Part shown: in pieces, positions 1-6,911 of the stretch | Numbering within the stretch: the stretch's first letter is position 1 | Layout of the letters: each line of letters starts with the position of its first letter | Assembly (NCBI GenBank): GCA_003168315.1 | Contig: PMSP01000033.1 | Location: 1-8,409 of the forward strand | DNA: 8,409 nt | Reading direction: 5' to 3' | Source: Opitutaceae bacterium | GTDB taxonomy: Bacteria > Verrucomicrobiota > Verrucomicrobiia > Opitutales > Opitutaceae | Made by a program: the position numbers and the translations under genes | Notes under the pieces: generated by a model | What the model saw: the letters and a program-made list of their open reading frames with translations, nothing else | Database searches by the model: none | Told to the model about the DNA's origin: nothing

Positions 1-102
1 GCTCGTCTCCTAAACTCCTGGCTCACACCAAAACGCATTCCTCGGGGTTGATCGGTCAATCTAAGAAACGGAACTCGGATTTATGCAACAGGACCGACGG
101 GC

Positions 103-1290
103 CTATTGGCCCGGGTGTCCCGGCGGAAAGAGCCTCGGGAAGTAGGTCCCCAGCACTTTTGCCGGAAGAGCGAGCCTCACGGGAGACTTGGGGGTCTGCG
201 ACTTCAGGAGCCCCGACCCGACGGCTGCCGCCAGCGCCTTGCGGCCGGTCCGGTCGCCGGCTCCGGCGATGCGGCCGGCGTCGCCGCGCGGAAACTCGCC
301 CCTGTAGAGCGCCTCCCGCAGGAGCAGCGCCACCCTTCCCTCGATTTCACCGAGGCCGGACTCCAGGCGGACGTACTCCTCGATCCGGTCGCCGAGAGTG
401 TCGATCTCGAAGAGGGCATCCATGTAGCTGATCTGGTCCAGCATGACCTTGAGCACGAACTCGCAGAATTCGTGGAGGGAACGCTCGCTCAGGTGGCCGC
501 CCCCATCATCGGTCGCGGCCGGGTTCCTTTCCCGGTCCGCGTTCGCCAGTCGCGAGTAGTATTCGCCGCGCTCGAAGGCGAGGCCGCGGGAAAGGGACCA
601 CAGGCTTCCCGCGTCGATCCCGAGCTGGCGTATGAGGGTGTCCGAAAACAGGCGGACGACCCGACCGTTGCCGTCGCGGAAGGGGTGGATCCAAGCCAGC
701 CGGTGGTGGCTCGCGCCGATGGCGACGATCCTCGAGGCCAGGGTCGGACCCGCTTCCTCGTAGCGCTTGCGAAAATGCCGAAGCAGCCCCGGGACGAGCT
801 CGTGCGGCGGGGCGACGTGGGCGCCGACCCGCACGCTCCGGGTGCGCAGGACGCCGGGATCGAGGGGAACCTTGCCGCCCGTCGTCGCCGTGGCGACGCA
901 GAGCGAGGCGGGCAGCGCCGAGTAGAAGCGCCGGTGGAGCTCACAAAGGAAATCCTCGGCAAAAGGGGATCCCGCGTGGCCCGCCGCCCAGCGCTGGCAT
1001 TCAAGGTGCGCCAGCGCGAGCTGCTGCAGGTCGCGCTTCTCCGGCTCCTTCGAGAATTCATTCTGGAGGGCGGCTTCGATGTCCGGGACGAGTGTCTGCT
1101 GGCCCTCGATGAGGTTGGAATAGTAGCAGTGCATGAGGCGGGTGACCTCGGCCATTTCCTCGTGGAAGGGAGCCCTGACCGTTGCCTTCAGCTCGCCCGA
1201 TCTCTGGATCACGAGGCAGGCCAGATCCTCAAGTGCAGGGCCCTCCTGCTCGGGAAAGGTAGGTTCAATCGAGGTTTCGTTGAGGGGCAT
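103..1290 (-). CDS. Fic family protein (class II, putative AMP transferase) with C-terminal winged-helix-like tail
   Basis: Fic proteins usually transfer AMP from ATP to hydroxyl groups of target proteins; the target here is unknown. With the ATG start at 1290 the protein is 395 residues, ordinary for this Fic subfamily. A complete Fic motif, HPFRDGNGRVVR, lies at residues 202-213, with the catalytic His202 and the phosphate-binding Asn/Gly/Arg residues intact. Upstream, SNLIEG at 58-63 matches the inhibitory-helix signature (S/T)xxxE(G/N) of class II Fic proteins, so activity should be self-restrained by Glu62. The last ~80 residues (about 312-395) read like a winged helix-turn-helix, seen in many such proteins. 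The frame is open to a TTG at 1344 (413 residues), but the ATG is preferred because the extra segment is translated from the repeat element and a TTGACA box and looks unlike protein. Neither start has a good Shine-Dalgarno. No antitoxin gene is adjacent. The family call is firm; the biological role is unknown. Confidence 0.93.
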   Translation of the reverse strand: MPLNETSIEPTFPEQEGPALEDLACLVIQRSGELKATVRAPFHEEMAEVTRLMHCYYSNLIEGQQTLVPDIEAALQNEFSKEPEKRDLQQLALAHLECQRWAAGHAGSPFAEDFLCELHRRFYSALPASLCVATATTGGKVPLDPGVLRTRSVRVGAHVAPPHELVPGLLRHFRKRYEEAGPTLASRIVAIGASHHRLAWIHPFRDGNGRVVRLFSDTLIRQLGIDAGSLWSLSRGLAFERGEYYSRLANADRERNPAATDDGGGHLSERSLHEFCEFVLKVMLDQISYMDALFEIDTLGDRIEEYVRLESGLGEIEGRVALLLREALYRGEFPRGDAGRIAGAGDRTGRKALAAAVGSGLLKSQTPKSPVRLALPAKVLGTYFPRLFPPGHPGQ

Positions 1291-1292
1291 AT

Positions 1293-1313
1293 ATTGCCGA
1301 TCTTTTTGCCGAT
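1293..1313 (-). repeat. Proximal copy of 21-bp direct repeat at the Fic start, candidate operator
   Basis: An exact 21-bp sequence shared with 1383-1403. On the plus strand it contains TTGCCGAT at 1294-1301 and again at 1306-1313, a 12-bp period. It ends three bases upstream of the preferred Fic ATG on the minus strand. A bound protein here would lie across the likely transcription or translation start of the Fic gene. Role as an operator is inferred from position and repetition only. Confidence 0.6.
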
Positions 1314-1340
1314 TAGGTTGAGCAATTCTGTAATTGTCAA
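1312..1340 (-). promoter_or_regulatory. Possible promoter for the Fic gene overlapping the proximal repeat
   Basis: On the minus strand a perfect TTGACA lies at 1340-1335, and 17 bases further on is CCTAAT (1317-1312), a weak -10 with four of six consensus bases. Transcription would then begin near 1305, inside the repeat and about 15 bases before the ATG at 1290. A small perfect inverted repeat, CAATT-4-AATTG, occupies 1323-1336. The alternative is TATAAC at 1380-1375. The weak -10 keeps confidence low. Confidence 0.3.
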
Positions 1341-1563
1341 TCAATATGTTACGAATAGATATGCCTCTGGATTCGTTATAGCATTGCCGATCTTTTTGCC
1401 GATGATCCTTTCAACAACCGTCCGCTGCAGGGAATGCTGAAATCGGACAATCGATAAAATCCCCTGAAACGGCCGCCCGGGCCGGCAAGCAAGCGATATA
1501 AACCGTTACTTAAATGTGCTTTATTGAGAAACTTCGCTCCATTAACTCGGTCGCATAACCCCA
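1314..1563. promoter_or_regulatory. Divergent AT-richer intergenic region between the Fic and protease genes
   Basis: This stretch is clearly richer in A and T than its surroundings and must carry the promoters of two divergent genes. Besides the distal 21-bp repeat it holds a GC hairpin, CGGCC-5-GGCCG, at 1470-1484, followed by an AT-rich run (1496-1526) upstream of the protease gene that includes TATAAA at 1497-1502. I could not match a convincing -35/-10 pair for the plus strand, and no clear Shine-Dalgarno precedes the ATG at 1564. No small gene is supported here. Confidence 0.4.
1383..1403 (-). repeat. Distal copy of 21-bp direct repeat upstream of the Fic gene, candidate operator
   Basis: Identical to 1293-1313 over all 21 bases and in the same orientation, 90 bp further upstream of the Fic gene. 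It contains TTGCCGAT boxes at 1384-1391 and 1396-1403. The sequence between and around the two copies is not similar, so this is not the remnant of a simple 90-bp tandem duplication. On the minus strand it is followed almost at once by TATAAC (1380-1375), which could be a -10 element with this repeat over its -35 position. Confidence 0.6.
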
Positions 1564-4500
1564 ATGGTGCAGCAGAACGGATTTCGCCCCCAATTGCTCC
1601 TGGTCCTGGTGGCGGCGCTGTGTTCACCGGTTGGACGGGCTGCCACCGCGGTCGCACCCGGCCGAACGGCTTTCCCGGACAGCGTCAGGGAGATCACGGC
1701 GGACCCGGCTGCCGCAAGGCAACCGGTCATCTCCCGGACGGTCCTCAGTCCTGGGGAGACCGCGGCCGCGATGCCGTTTGAGGTGGCCCTCCGGATGCGC
1801 GGCTTTGACGAGATGCAGGCCCGCATCGCACGCGGCGAACTCATCTCAGCCTCTGAGAAGGAGGCGAAGTATTTTCCGCTGTCCGCGGATCACGACAGGG
1901 TGGTCCAGTGGCTGAAGTCGCAGGGCCTCCAGGTCACCCGCACGGACCCCAACCGCCTGGGGATTTTCGGCCGCGGATCGGTGGAAGCCGTCGGGAAGGC
2001 CTTCCAGGTGAGCTTTGCGCGGGTGGTGGGTGTTGACGGCAGGGAATATACCTCGGCCGTGACCGCCCCGAGCGTTTCGGCGGACATTGCCCCCGTGGTG
2101 CTGGGGATCCACGGTCTCCAGCCCCACATCCAGAGGCATCCGCTCTCGATGCTCCACGCGGGGAACACGAACGCCCCCTCGCCGCAGCTGCAGGTAAACC
2201 TGATCGGCTACATTCCGTCCCAGATAGCCCAGGCGTACAACGCGAATGGCCTCAGCGAGACCGGAGCCGGCCAGACGATCGCCGTCTACGGGCTGGCCTA
2301 TCCGCAGGACACAGACCTCACCATGTTCTGGACCCAGGCCGGCGTGACCAATTCGCTCAGCAACATCCAGATGGTGGACGTCGCCGGCGGCCCCGCGGTC
2401 TCGCCGAGCGAGAATGCGGGCGAGGAGGCGGACCTCGACGTCGAATGGGCGAGCTCCCTCGCGCCCGGAGCGATCATAAGGGTCTACGGCGTGAACGAGG
2501 TCGATCCGGCGGAGAACGATGAGCTCCTCCAGCAGGTGTATGCGGACATCCCCAGCCAGCCGAACATGCACATCCTCTCAATCTCAGTCGGCGGCAACGA
2601 GCTGGACGTGCCGAAGGACTACCTGATCATTGAGGCGCAATACATGGCGAACCTCGCGAGCGCCGGCGTGACGGTGCTTGTCGCCTCGGGGGATACCGGC
2701 GCCAAGAACAACGGGATCCTCCAGACGACCTATCCCACGTCCGATCCCGACGTGACGGGGGTCGGCGGCACGACGCTCACCCTCGGCATTTCGAGCAACA
2801 CCGTGGAGTCCGAGACCGGCTGGACGGGCAGCGGCGGCGGGGTCAGCATCGCCTTTGCGAGGCCCCCGTGGCAGAAGGGAACGGGCGTCCCCTCCGGCTC
2901 GATGCGCTGCGTCCCCGACGTCTCCTCCTCGGCCGACCCCATGGAGGGCGCTCTCCTTGTCTACAATGGCACCTCCGAGGGAATCGGCGGGACAAGCTGG
3001 TCCGCCCCCACTTGGGCGGCCTTCTGCGCGCTCATCAACCAGAAGCGCGGCACGCCGCTCGGGCTCCTCAACCCCCAGATCTATCCGCTGATCGGCAGCT
3101 CCTCTTTCCGGGACATCACGGTCGGCGACAACGGGGGTTACAACGCGGGCCCGGGCTATGACCTGGTTACCGGCATCGGGGTCCCTGTCATGTCCTCGCT
3201 CATCAACGCGAACCTGAGCCCTACCACGGCGGCGACGGTCCCGGCTCAGCTGGGGAACCAGGTGGTCACCCTCGGGCAGCTGGCGACCTTCTTCGTCGTC
3301 GGCGAGGGCTCAACGCCCCTCAGCTACAAATGGCAGCGCATGCCGAGCGGCTCGACGAGCTTTGCGCCGCTGTCCGAGGGGGGATCCTACAGCGGGTCGG
3401 CGACGCCCATGCTTGTCGTGACCGGCACCACGCAGGCCATGACGGGTGACCAGTTCGAGTGCATCGTCAGCAACGGCTCGGGGACCGCGACCAGCAACCC
3501 CGAGATGCTCACCGTCAACAAGGTCGGCGTCACGACGCTCGCGGGCTGGCCGGGCTCGTCGGGAAAGGCCAACGGGACGGGGCGCGCCGCGCGGTTCGCA
3601 TTTCCCGGCAGCGTGAGGACGGACGGCGCCGGGAATGTCTACGTTGCTGACTCGAGCAACTACGCGGTGCGCAAGATCACCCCGCAGGGCGTCGTGTCGA
3701 CGGTTGCGGGCGTCCCCGGGATGAGCGGCAGCACCGACGGCCCGGTGGCCACTGCTCTATTCAACGCGATCGGGGGCGTCGCGATCGATTCAAGCGGCAA
3801 CCTCTACGTCGCCGATTCCGCCAACTACACGATACGCGAGGTCTCGACGGCTGGGATCGTGTCGACCCTGGCCGGCGTCGCCGGCTCGCGGGGCCTGGTG
3901 AACGGGACCGGTTCCACGGCGCGCCTTTACGATCCCCAGAACCTGGCCGTCGACGGGAGCGGCAACATCTACGTGGCCGACGGAATGGGAAATGATGTCC
4001 GCATGATCAGCCCGGCGGGCGTCGTGACCACCCTGGCGGGCTCGGGCACGGCGGGTTCCGCGGACGGCACGGGGACCTCCGCCCAATTCAACGACCCCAC
4101 GGGCATCGCGGTCGACTTCATGGGGAATGTCTATCTTGCCGACTACGGCAATGACACCGTTCGGATGATAACCCCTGCCGGCGTCGTCACGACGATCGCC
4201 GGTTCGGCGATGAACACGGGTAGCGCCGACGGCACGGGGGCGGCGGCAAGCTTCAACGGGCCCGCTGGCGTGGGCGTCGACAGCTCGGGGAACGTCTATG
4301 TCGCCGACTCGGTCAACAACACGATAAGGGTGATAAACCCCTCGGGGTTCGTGACGACGGTGGCGGGCGCGGCGGGCGTCCCGGAAAACATCGACGGGCT
4401 CTCGAGCAACGCGCGGTTCGACACCCCCGGAGACGTCACGATCGACAGCTCGGGCATCGTCTACGTCGCCGACACGCTGAACAGCACGGTGCGGCGCATC

Positions 4501-5841
4501 ATCCCCGGGGCCGACACGCTCCCCATGTTCACGGCGCAGCCGGCAAGCCAGACTGTGACGCTCGGGACCAGCGCCACCCTCTCATTCGGCATCTCGGGGA
4601 CCGCGCCGCTCACGTTCCAGTGGTTCTTTAACGGCGTCCCGATTGACGGGGCGACCGGGCCCTTCTACACGGCCGTCGAGGCGCAGGAGTCGGACGCGGG
4701 CTCGTATACGGTCGCCGTGACGAACGTCGACGGCTCGGCGACGAGCGCGGCGGCCACGCTGACGGTCAACCTGCCCGCCGGATACCCTGACATCACCGCC
4801 CAGCCGGTGGGAGGGCCGCTTCCCTCCGGCGGAGGCGTCGCCCTTTCCGTGACCGTGACCGGAAACGGGCCGTTCTCCTTCCAGTGGATGCTGAACGGGG
4901 CCCCGATACCGGGGGCCACCGGCCCGGCCTACACGGCCACGGTCTCCGGGAGCTACACGGTCTCCATCACAAATTCGGTGGCGACATCCGTCAGCACCAC
5001 GGCCGTCGTGGGCTTCGGCAGCCGGCTCATCAACGTGTCCACCCGGGCCGACGTCGGCACGGGCAGCGGGATAGCGATCGCGGGATTAGTCATCAGCGGC
5101 CCCCCGGCGGAAACCAAGCAGGTCCTGATCCGCGGGATCGGGCCCACGCTCGGCAGCTTCAACGTGAGCGGCGTCCTGGAGAAGCCGACGATCGCGCTCT
5201 TCAACTCGGCAAATGTCCAGATAGCCTCGAACACGGGCTGGGGGACAAATGCCAATCCCTCGGCGATCTCGACGATCTCGGCCGCGGTCGGGGCCTTCGC
5301 GCTGCCGAGCGGCAGCGCCGACAGCGCGATGCTGGCCAACCTCTCGCCCGGCGCCTACTCGGTTGAGCTGTCGGGAGTGGGCGCGACGACCGGGGTCGGG
5401 CTGGTCGAGGTCTACGAGACCGACACGGCGGACCCGGACTTGCTGATCAACATCTCGACCCGTGCGCAGGTGGGCACCGGCGGCAACATTATGATCGCGG
5501 GATTCGTGGTCCTCGGCAGCCAGCCCGCGAAGGTCCTGATCCGCGGCATCGGCCCCGCGCTCGGCAGCTTCAACGTCCCGGGATTCCTCGCGCAGCCGGT
5601 CCTCTCGGTGTTTGACTCGACCGACACCATGATAGCGACAAACACGGGCTGGGGGACCGCCGCGGACCCGGCCGAGATAACCTCGGTTGCAGCCGCGGTC
5701 GGGGCGTTCGCCCTGACGAGCGGCAGCGCCGACAGCGCCCTCGTCCTGACGCTCCAGCCGGGCACGTATTCGGCGGAGGTCTCGGGAGTCGGGGGAACGA
5801 CCGGCGTCGCGCTGGTCGAGGTCTACCAGGCGCCGCCCTGA
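1564..5841 (+). CDS. Secreted S53 (sedolisin/kumamolisin-type) serine-carboxyl protease with Ig-like domains, NHL propeller and duplicated C-terminal domain
   Basis: A 1425-residue exported endopeptidase of a family that normally works at acid pH. Residues 1-29 form a signal peptide (hydrophobic core 11-23, cleavage near 26-29). Residues ~38-195 match the pro-kumamolisin activation domain removed on maturation. The catalytic domain (~212-550) keeps every key residue: Glu288 and Asp292 in the ExxxD pair, oxyanion Asp377 in SGDTG, nucleophile Ser478 in GGTSWSAP, and the calcium site with Asp517 and Asp533. Then come an Ig-like domain (~555-652), six NHL repeats (~654-980), two further Ig-like domains (~985-1070 and ~1074-1149; WFFNGVPIDGAT and WMLNGAPIPGAT motifs), and two copies of a ~130-residue domain (~1153-1286 and ~1293-1423). 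No membrane anchor or sorting signal is visible at the C terminus, so release or attachment through the appendages is open. S53 proteases are often much shorter, around 400-650 residues. The protease assignment is strong; the roles of the appendages in substrate or surface binding are inferred. Confidence 0.95.
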   Translation: MVQQNGFRPQLLLVLVAALCSPVGRAATAVAPGRTAFPDSVREITADPAAARQPVISRTVLSPGETAAAMPFEVALRMRGFDEMQARIARGELISASEKEAKYFPLSADHDRVVQWLKSQGLQVTRTDPNRLGIFGRGSVEAVGKAFQVSFARVVGVDGREYTSAVTAPSVSADIAPVVLGIHGLQPHIQRHPLSMLHAGNTNAPSPQLQVNLIGYIPSQIAQAYNANGLSETGAGQTIAVYGLAYPQDTDLTMFWTQAGVTNSLSNIQMVDVAGGPAVSPSENAGEEADLDVEWASSLAPGAIIRVYGVNEVDPAENDELLQQVYADIPSQPNMHILSISVGGNELDVPKDYLIIEAQYMANLASAGVTVLVASGDTGAKNNGILQTTYPTSDPDVTGVGGTTLTLGISSNTVESETGWTGSGGGVSIAFARPPWQKGTGVPSGSMRCVPDVSSSADPMEGALLVYNGTSEGIGGTSWSAPTWAAFCALINQKRGTPLGLLNPQIYPLIGSSSFRDITVGDNGGYNAGPGYDLVTGIGVPVMSSLINANLSPTTAATVPAQLGNQVVTLGQLATFFVVGEGSTPLSYKWQRMPSGSTSFAPLSEGGSYSGSATPMLVVTGTTQAMTGDQFECIVSNGSGTATSNPEMLTVNKVGVTTLAGWPGSSGKANGTGRAARFAFPGSVRTDGAGNVYVADSSNYAVRKITPQGVVSTVAGVPGMSGSTDGPVATALFNAIGGVAIDSSGNLYVADSANYTIREVSTAGIVSTLAGVAGSRGLVNGTGSTARLYDPQNLAVDGSGNIYVADGMGNDVRMISPAGVVTTLAGSGTAGSADGTGTSAQFNDPTGIAVDFMGNVYLADYGNDTVRMITPAGVVTTIAGSAMNTGSADGTGAAASFNGPAGVGVDSSGNVYVADSVNNTIRVINPSGFVTTVAGAAGVPENIDGLSSNARFDTPGDVTIDSSGIVYVADTLNSTVRRIIPGADTLPMFTAQPASQTVTLGTSATLSFGISGTAPLTFQWFFNGVPIDGATGPFYTAVEAQESDAGSYTVAVTNVDGSATSAAATLTVNLPAGYPDITAQPVGGPLPSGGGVALSVTVTGNGPFSFQWMLNGAPIPGATGPAYTATVSGSYTVSITNSVATSVSTTAVVGFGSRLINVSTRADVGTGSGIAIAGLVISGPPAETKQVLIRGIGPTLGSFNVSGVLEKPTIALFNSANVQIASNTGWGTNANPSAISTISAAVGAFALPSGSADSAMLANLSPGAYSVELSGVGATTGVGLVEVYETDTADPDLLINISTRAQVGTGGNIMIAGFVVLGSQPAKVLIRGIGPALGSFNVPGFLAQPVLSVFDSTDTMIATNTGWGTAADPAEITSVAAAVGAFALTSGSADSALVLTLQPGTYSAEVSGVGGTTGVALVEVYQAPP
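3523..4506 (+). repeat. Six tandem ~165-bp units encoding an NHL beta-propeller
   Basis: The GNVYVAD-type core recurs at residues 690, 745, 800, 854, 909 and 964 of the protease, giving periods of 55, 55, 54, 55 and 55 residues. Each unit also has a TTLAG/STVAG strand and a TVR-I-P-G turn. Six units are the number needed for a closed six-bladed propeller. The first VTTLAG (656-661) has no blade core before it and the last core (964) has no VTTLAG after it, consistent with the N-terminal strand closing the last blade. Propellers of this type bind proteins or sugars; no ligand can be read from the sequence. Confidence 0.88.
5023..5832 (+). repeat. Duplicated ~130-residue C-terminal domain
   Basis: Two copies follow each other, about 5023-5421 and 5440-5832. 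Shared blocks include LIN(V/I)STRA, VLIRGIGP-LGSFNV, NTGWGT, AAVGAFAL-SGSADSA and GVGLVEVYE/GVALVEVYQ. The DNA is also close: 41 of 44 bases match between 5122-5165 and 5533-5576. I recall this domain as common in extracellular proteins of Verrucomicrobiota but cannot name a family. It probably folds as a beta-rich module for binding or surface display; that function is a guess. Confidence 0.8.
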
Positions 5842-5860
5842 GCGGTTCTCCCGCTGGCGG
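5833..5860 (+). terminator. Two-step GC hairpin across the protease stop codon
   Basis: CCGCC (5833-5837) can pair with GGCGG (5856-5860) and, inside it, AGCGG (5841-5845) with CCGCT (5851-5855), leaving a 5-base loop and a 3-base bulge. The stop codon TGA (5839-5841) lies within it. No T-run follows, so it is not a standard intrinsic terminator; it could instead protect or mark the 3' end of the message. Confidence 0.3.
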
Positions 5861-5934
5861 AGGCGACGGTCGGGTGGACGACCACGGTCGCGGGCTCGAC
5901 CTTGCGGGAAAACTGAAGCACACCGTATTCCTCC

Positions 5935-6885
5935 ATGAGCGAAGTCACCCTCGAGCTTATCCGCCAGGCGCACGAGAGGATCCGCGGGCGGATCCATCGG
6001 ACGCCGGTCCTGACGAGCGGGCGCCTCGACGAGCTCTCGGGGTCCGCGCTTTTCTTCAAGTGCGAGAACTTCCAGAAGACGGGCTCCTTCAAGGCGCGGG
6101 GCGCGGCGAACGCGGTCCGCTCGCTTTCGGAAGGCGAGGCGGCGCACGGGGTCGCGACCCATTCGTCGGGAAACCACGCGGCCGCGCTTTCCTGGGCCGC
6201 CTCGGAGAGGGGAATTCCCGCGACGGTCGTCATGCCGCGGACCGCGAGCCCCAACAAGATAGCCTCGGTCGAGCGCTACGGCGGCCGGATCGTGTTCTGC
6301 GAGCCCACGCACAGGGCGCGCGAGGAGGCCGCCGCGAGGGTCGTCGGCGAAACCGGGGCGGTTCTCATCCATCCCTACAATGACCTGCGGATCATCGCGG
6401 GACAGGGGACGGCGGCGGTCGAGCTCCTGGACGAGGTGCCCGACCTCGACATCATCGTGTGCCCGGTTGGCGGGGGAGGGCTCCTCGCGAGAACGGCGAT
6501 CGCCGCCAAGGCGATCCGCCCGCAGGTCAGGATCTTCGGCGGTGAACCGGAGGGCGCGGCGGACGCGAGTCAGTCCCTTGCATCCGGCGTGCGGCGCCCG
6601 GTCGAGCGCCCATCCAGCATTGCCGACGGCCTCCTGGCCTTTGTCGGGGACCTCACGTTCCCCGTGATGCAGCGGCTCGTTGACGGGATCGGGACGGTCC
6701 CGGACGAGGCGATCGGCGCCGCCGCGCGGCGCCTCCTCGAGGTCCTCAAGGTGGTCGTGGAACCCTCGGGCGCCGTGGGCTACGCGGCGGTCGCCGAGGG
6801 AAGCGTGGCGTGCAGGGGGATGAGGGTGGGAATCATACTTTCAGGGGGCAATCTGGACCTTGGGCGAGTCCCTTGGGCCAAATAG
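5935..6885 (+). CDS. PLP-dependent serine/threonine dehydratase or serine racemase (fold type II)
   Basis: A 316-residue cytosolic enzyme that either dehydrates L-serine or L-threonine to a 2-oxo acid and ammonia or interconverts L- and D-serine. Lys53 in KTGSFKARGA is the PLP Schiff-base lysine. SSGNH at 77-81 holds the substrate and cofactor-ring contacts, with Ser78 aligning with the racemase acid/base serine. VGGGGL at 178-183 binds the PLP phosphate, and SGGN at 303-306 is near the cofactor nitrogen. Glu204, Ala208 and Asp210 match in spacing the divalent-metal ligands of eukaryotic serine racemase. There is no C-terminal ACT domain, so it is not the isoleucine-feedback-inhibited biosynthetic IlvA form. 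The ATG at 5935 gives a normal N terminus, although no Shine-Dalgarno is evident. The next gene starts 25 bp downstream on the same strand. Family certain; dehydratase versus racemase unresolved, with 3-hydroxyaspartate dehydratase also possible. Confidence 0.93.
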   Translation: MSEVTLELIRQAHERIRGRIHRTPVLTSGRLDELSGSALFFKCENFQKTGSFKARGAANAVRSLSEGEAAHGVATHSSGNHAAALSWAASERGIPATVVMPRTASPNKIASVERYGGRIVFCEPTHRAREEAAARVVGETGAVLIHPYNDLRIIAGQGTAAVELLDEVPDLDIIVCPVGGGGLLARTAIAAKAIRPQVRIFGGEPEGAADASQSLASGVRRPVERPSSIADGLLAFVGDLTFPVMQRLVDGIGTVPDEAIGAAARRLLEVLKVVVEPSGAVGYAAVAEGSVACRGMRVGIILSGGNLDLGRVPWAK

Positions 6886-6890
6886 CTGTC

Positions 6891-6911
6891 TGGAGGGGTT
6901 CACTCCCACCA
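6891..6911 (+). promoter_or_regulatory. Shine-Dalgarno and hairpin covering the flavoprotein gene start
   Basis: GGAGGGG at 6892-6898 is the clearest ribosome binding site in the window, 12 bases before the ATG at 6911, a little longer than usual. The same bases can pair with CTCCCACC downstream: 6891-6893 with 6909-6911 and 6895-6898 with 6904-6907, with one A-A mismatch and a 5-base loop. This would hide the site and the A of the start codon. The upstream gene stops at 6885, so a terminating ribosome would open it. Translational coupling is inferred. Confidence 0.4.

Noticed and set aside
99..112. GGGCC-TATT-GGCCC inverted repeat at the end of the Fic gene
   Set aside because: It overlaps the stop codon, the stem is only five pairs and no T-run follows on the minus strand, so it is not called as a terminator.
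106..1440. Long plus-strand open frame of 444 codons across the Fic gene
   Set aside because: It lies antisense to a gene with a complete Fic motif, its translation shows no family signature, and long antisense frames are expected in GC-rich coding DNA.
50..1455. Similar ATCGGTCAATC (50-60) and ATCGGACAATC (1442-1452) on both sides of the Fic gene, suggestive of target-site duplication
   Set aside because: Not identical, no transposase or terminal inverted repeats nearby, and an 11-mer with one mismatch can arise by chance at this length scale.
1564..1624. Lipoprotein signal (Cys20 in the protease N terminus)
   Set aside because: The residue before the cysteine is leucine rather than Gly/Ala/Ser, so a standard signal peptide cleaved near residues 26-29 fits better.
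5823..5937. Minus-strand reading EEYGVLQFSRKVEPATVVVHP in the gap before the PLP gene, looking protein-like
   Set aside because: It is only about 38 codons from an internal ATG, runs into the antisense of the protease end, and has no recognised homology or ribosome binding site.
5086..6372. Minus-strand open frame of 428 codons across the protease end and PLP gene
   Set aside because: It spans two well-supported plus-strand genes and the gap between them; the product is rich in Arg, Asp and Gly and has no recognisable domain.
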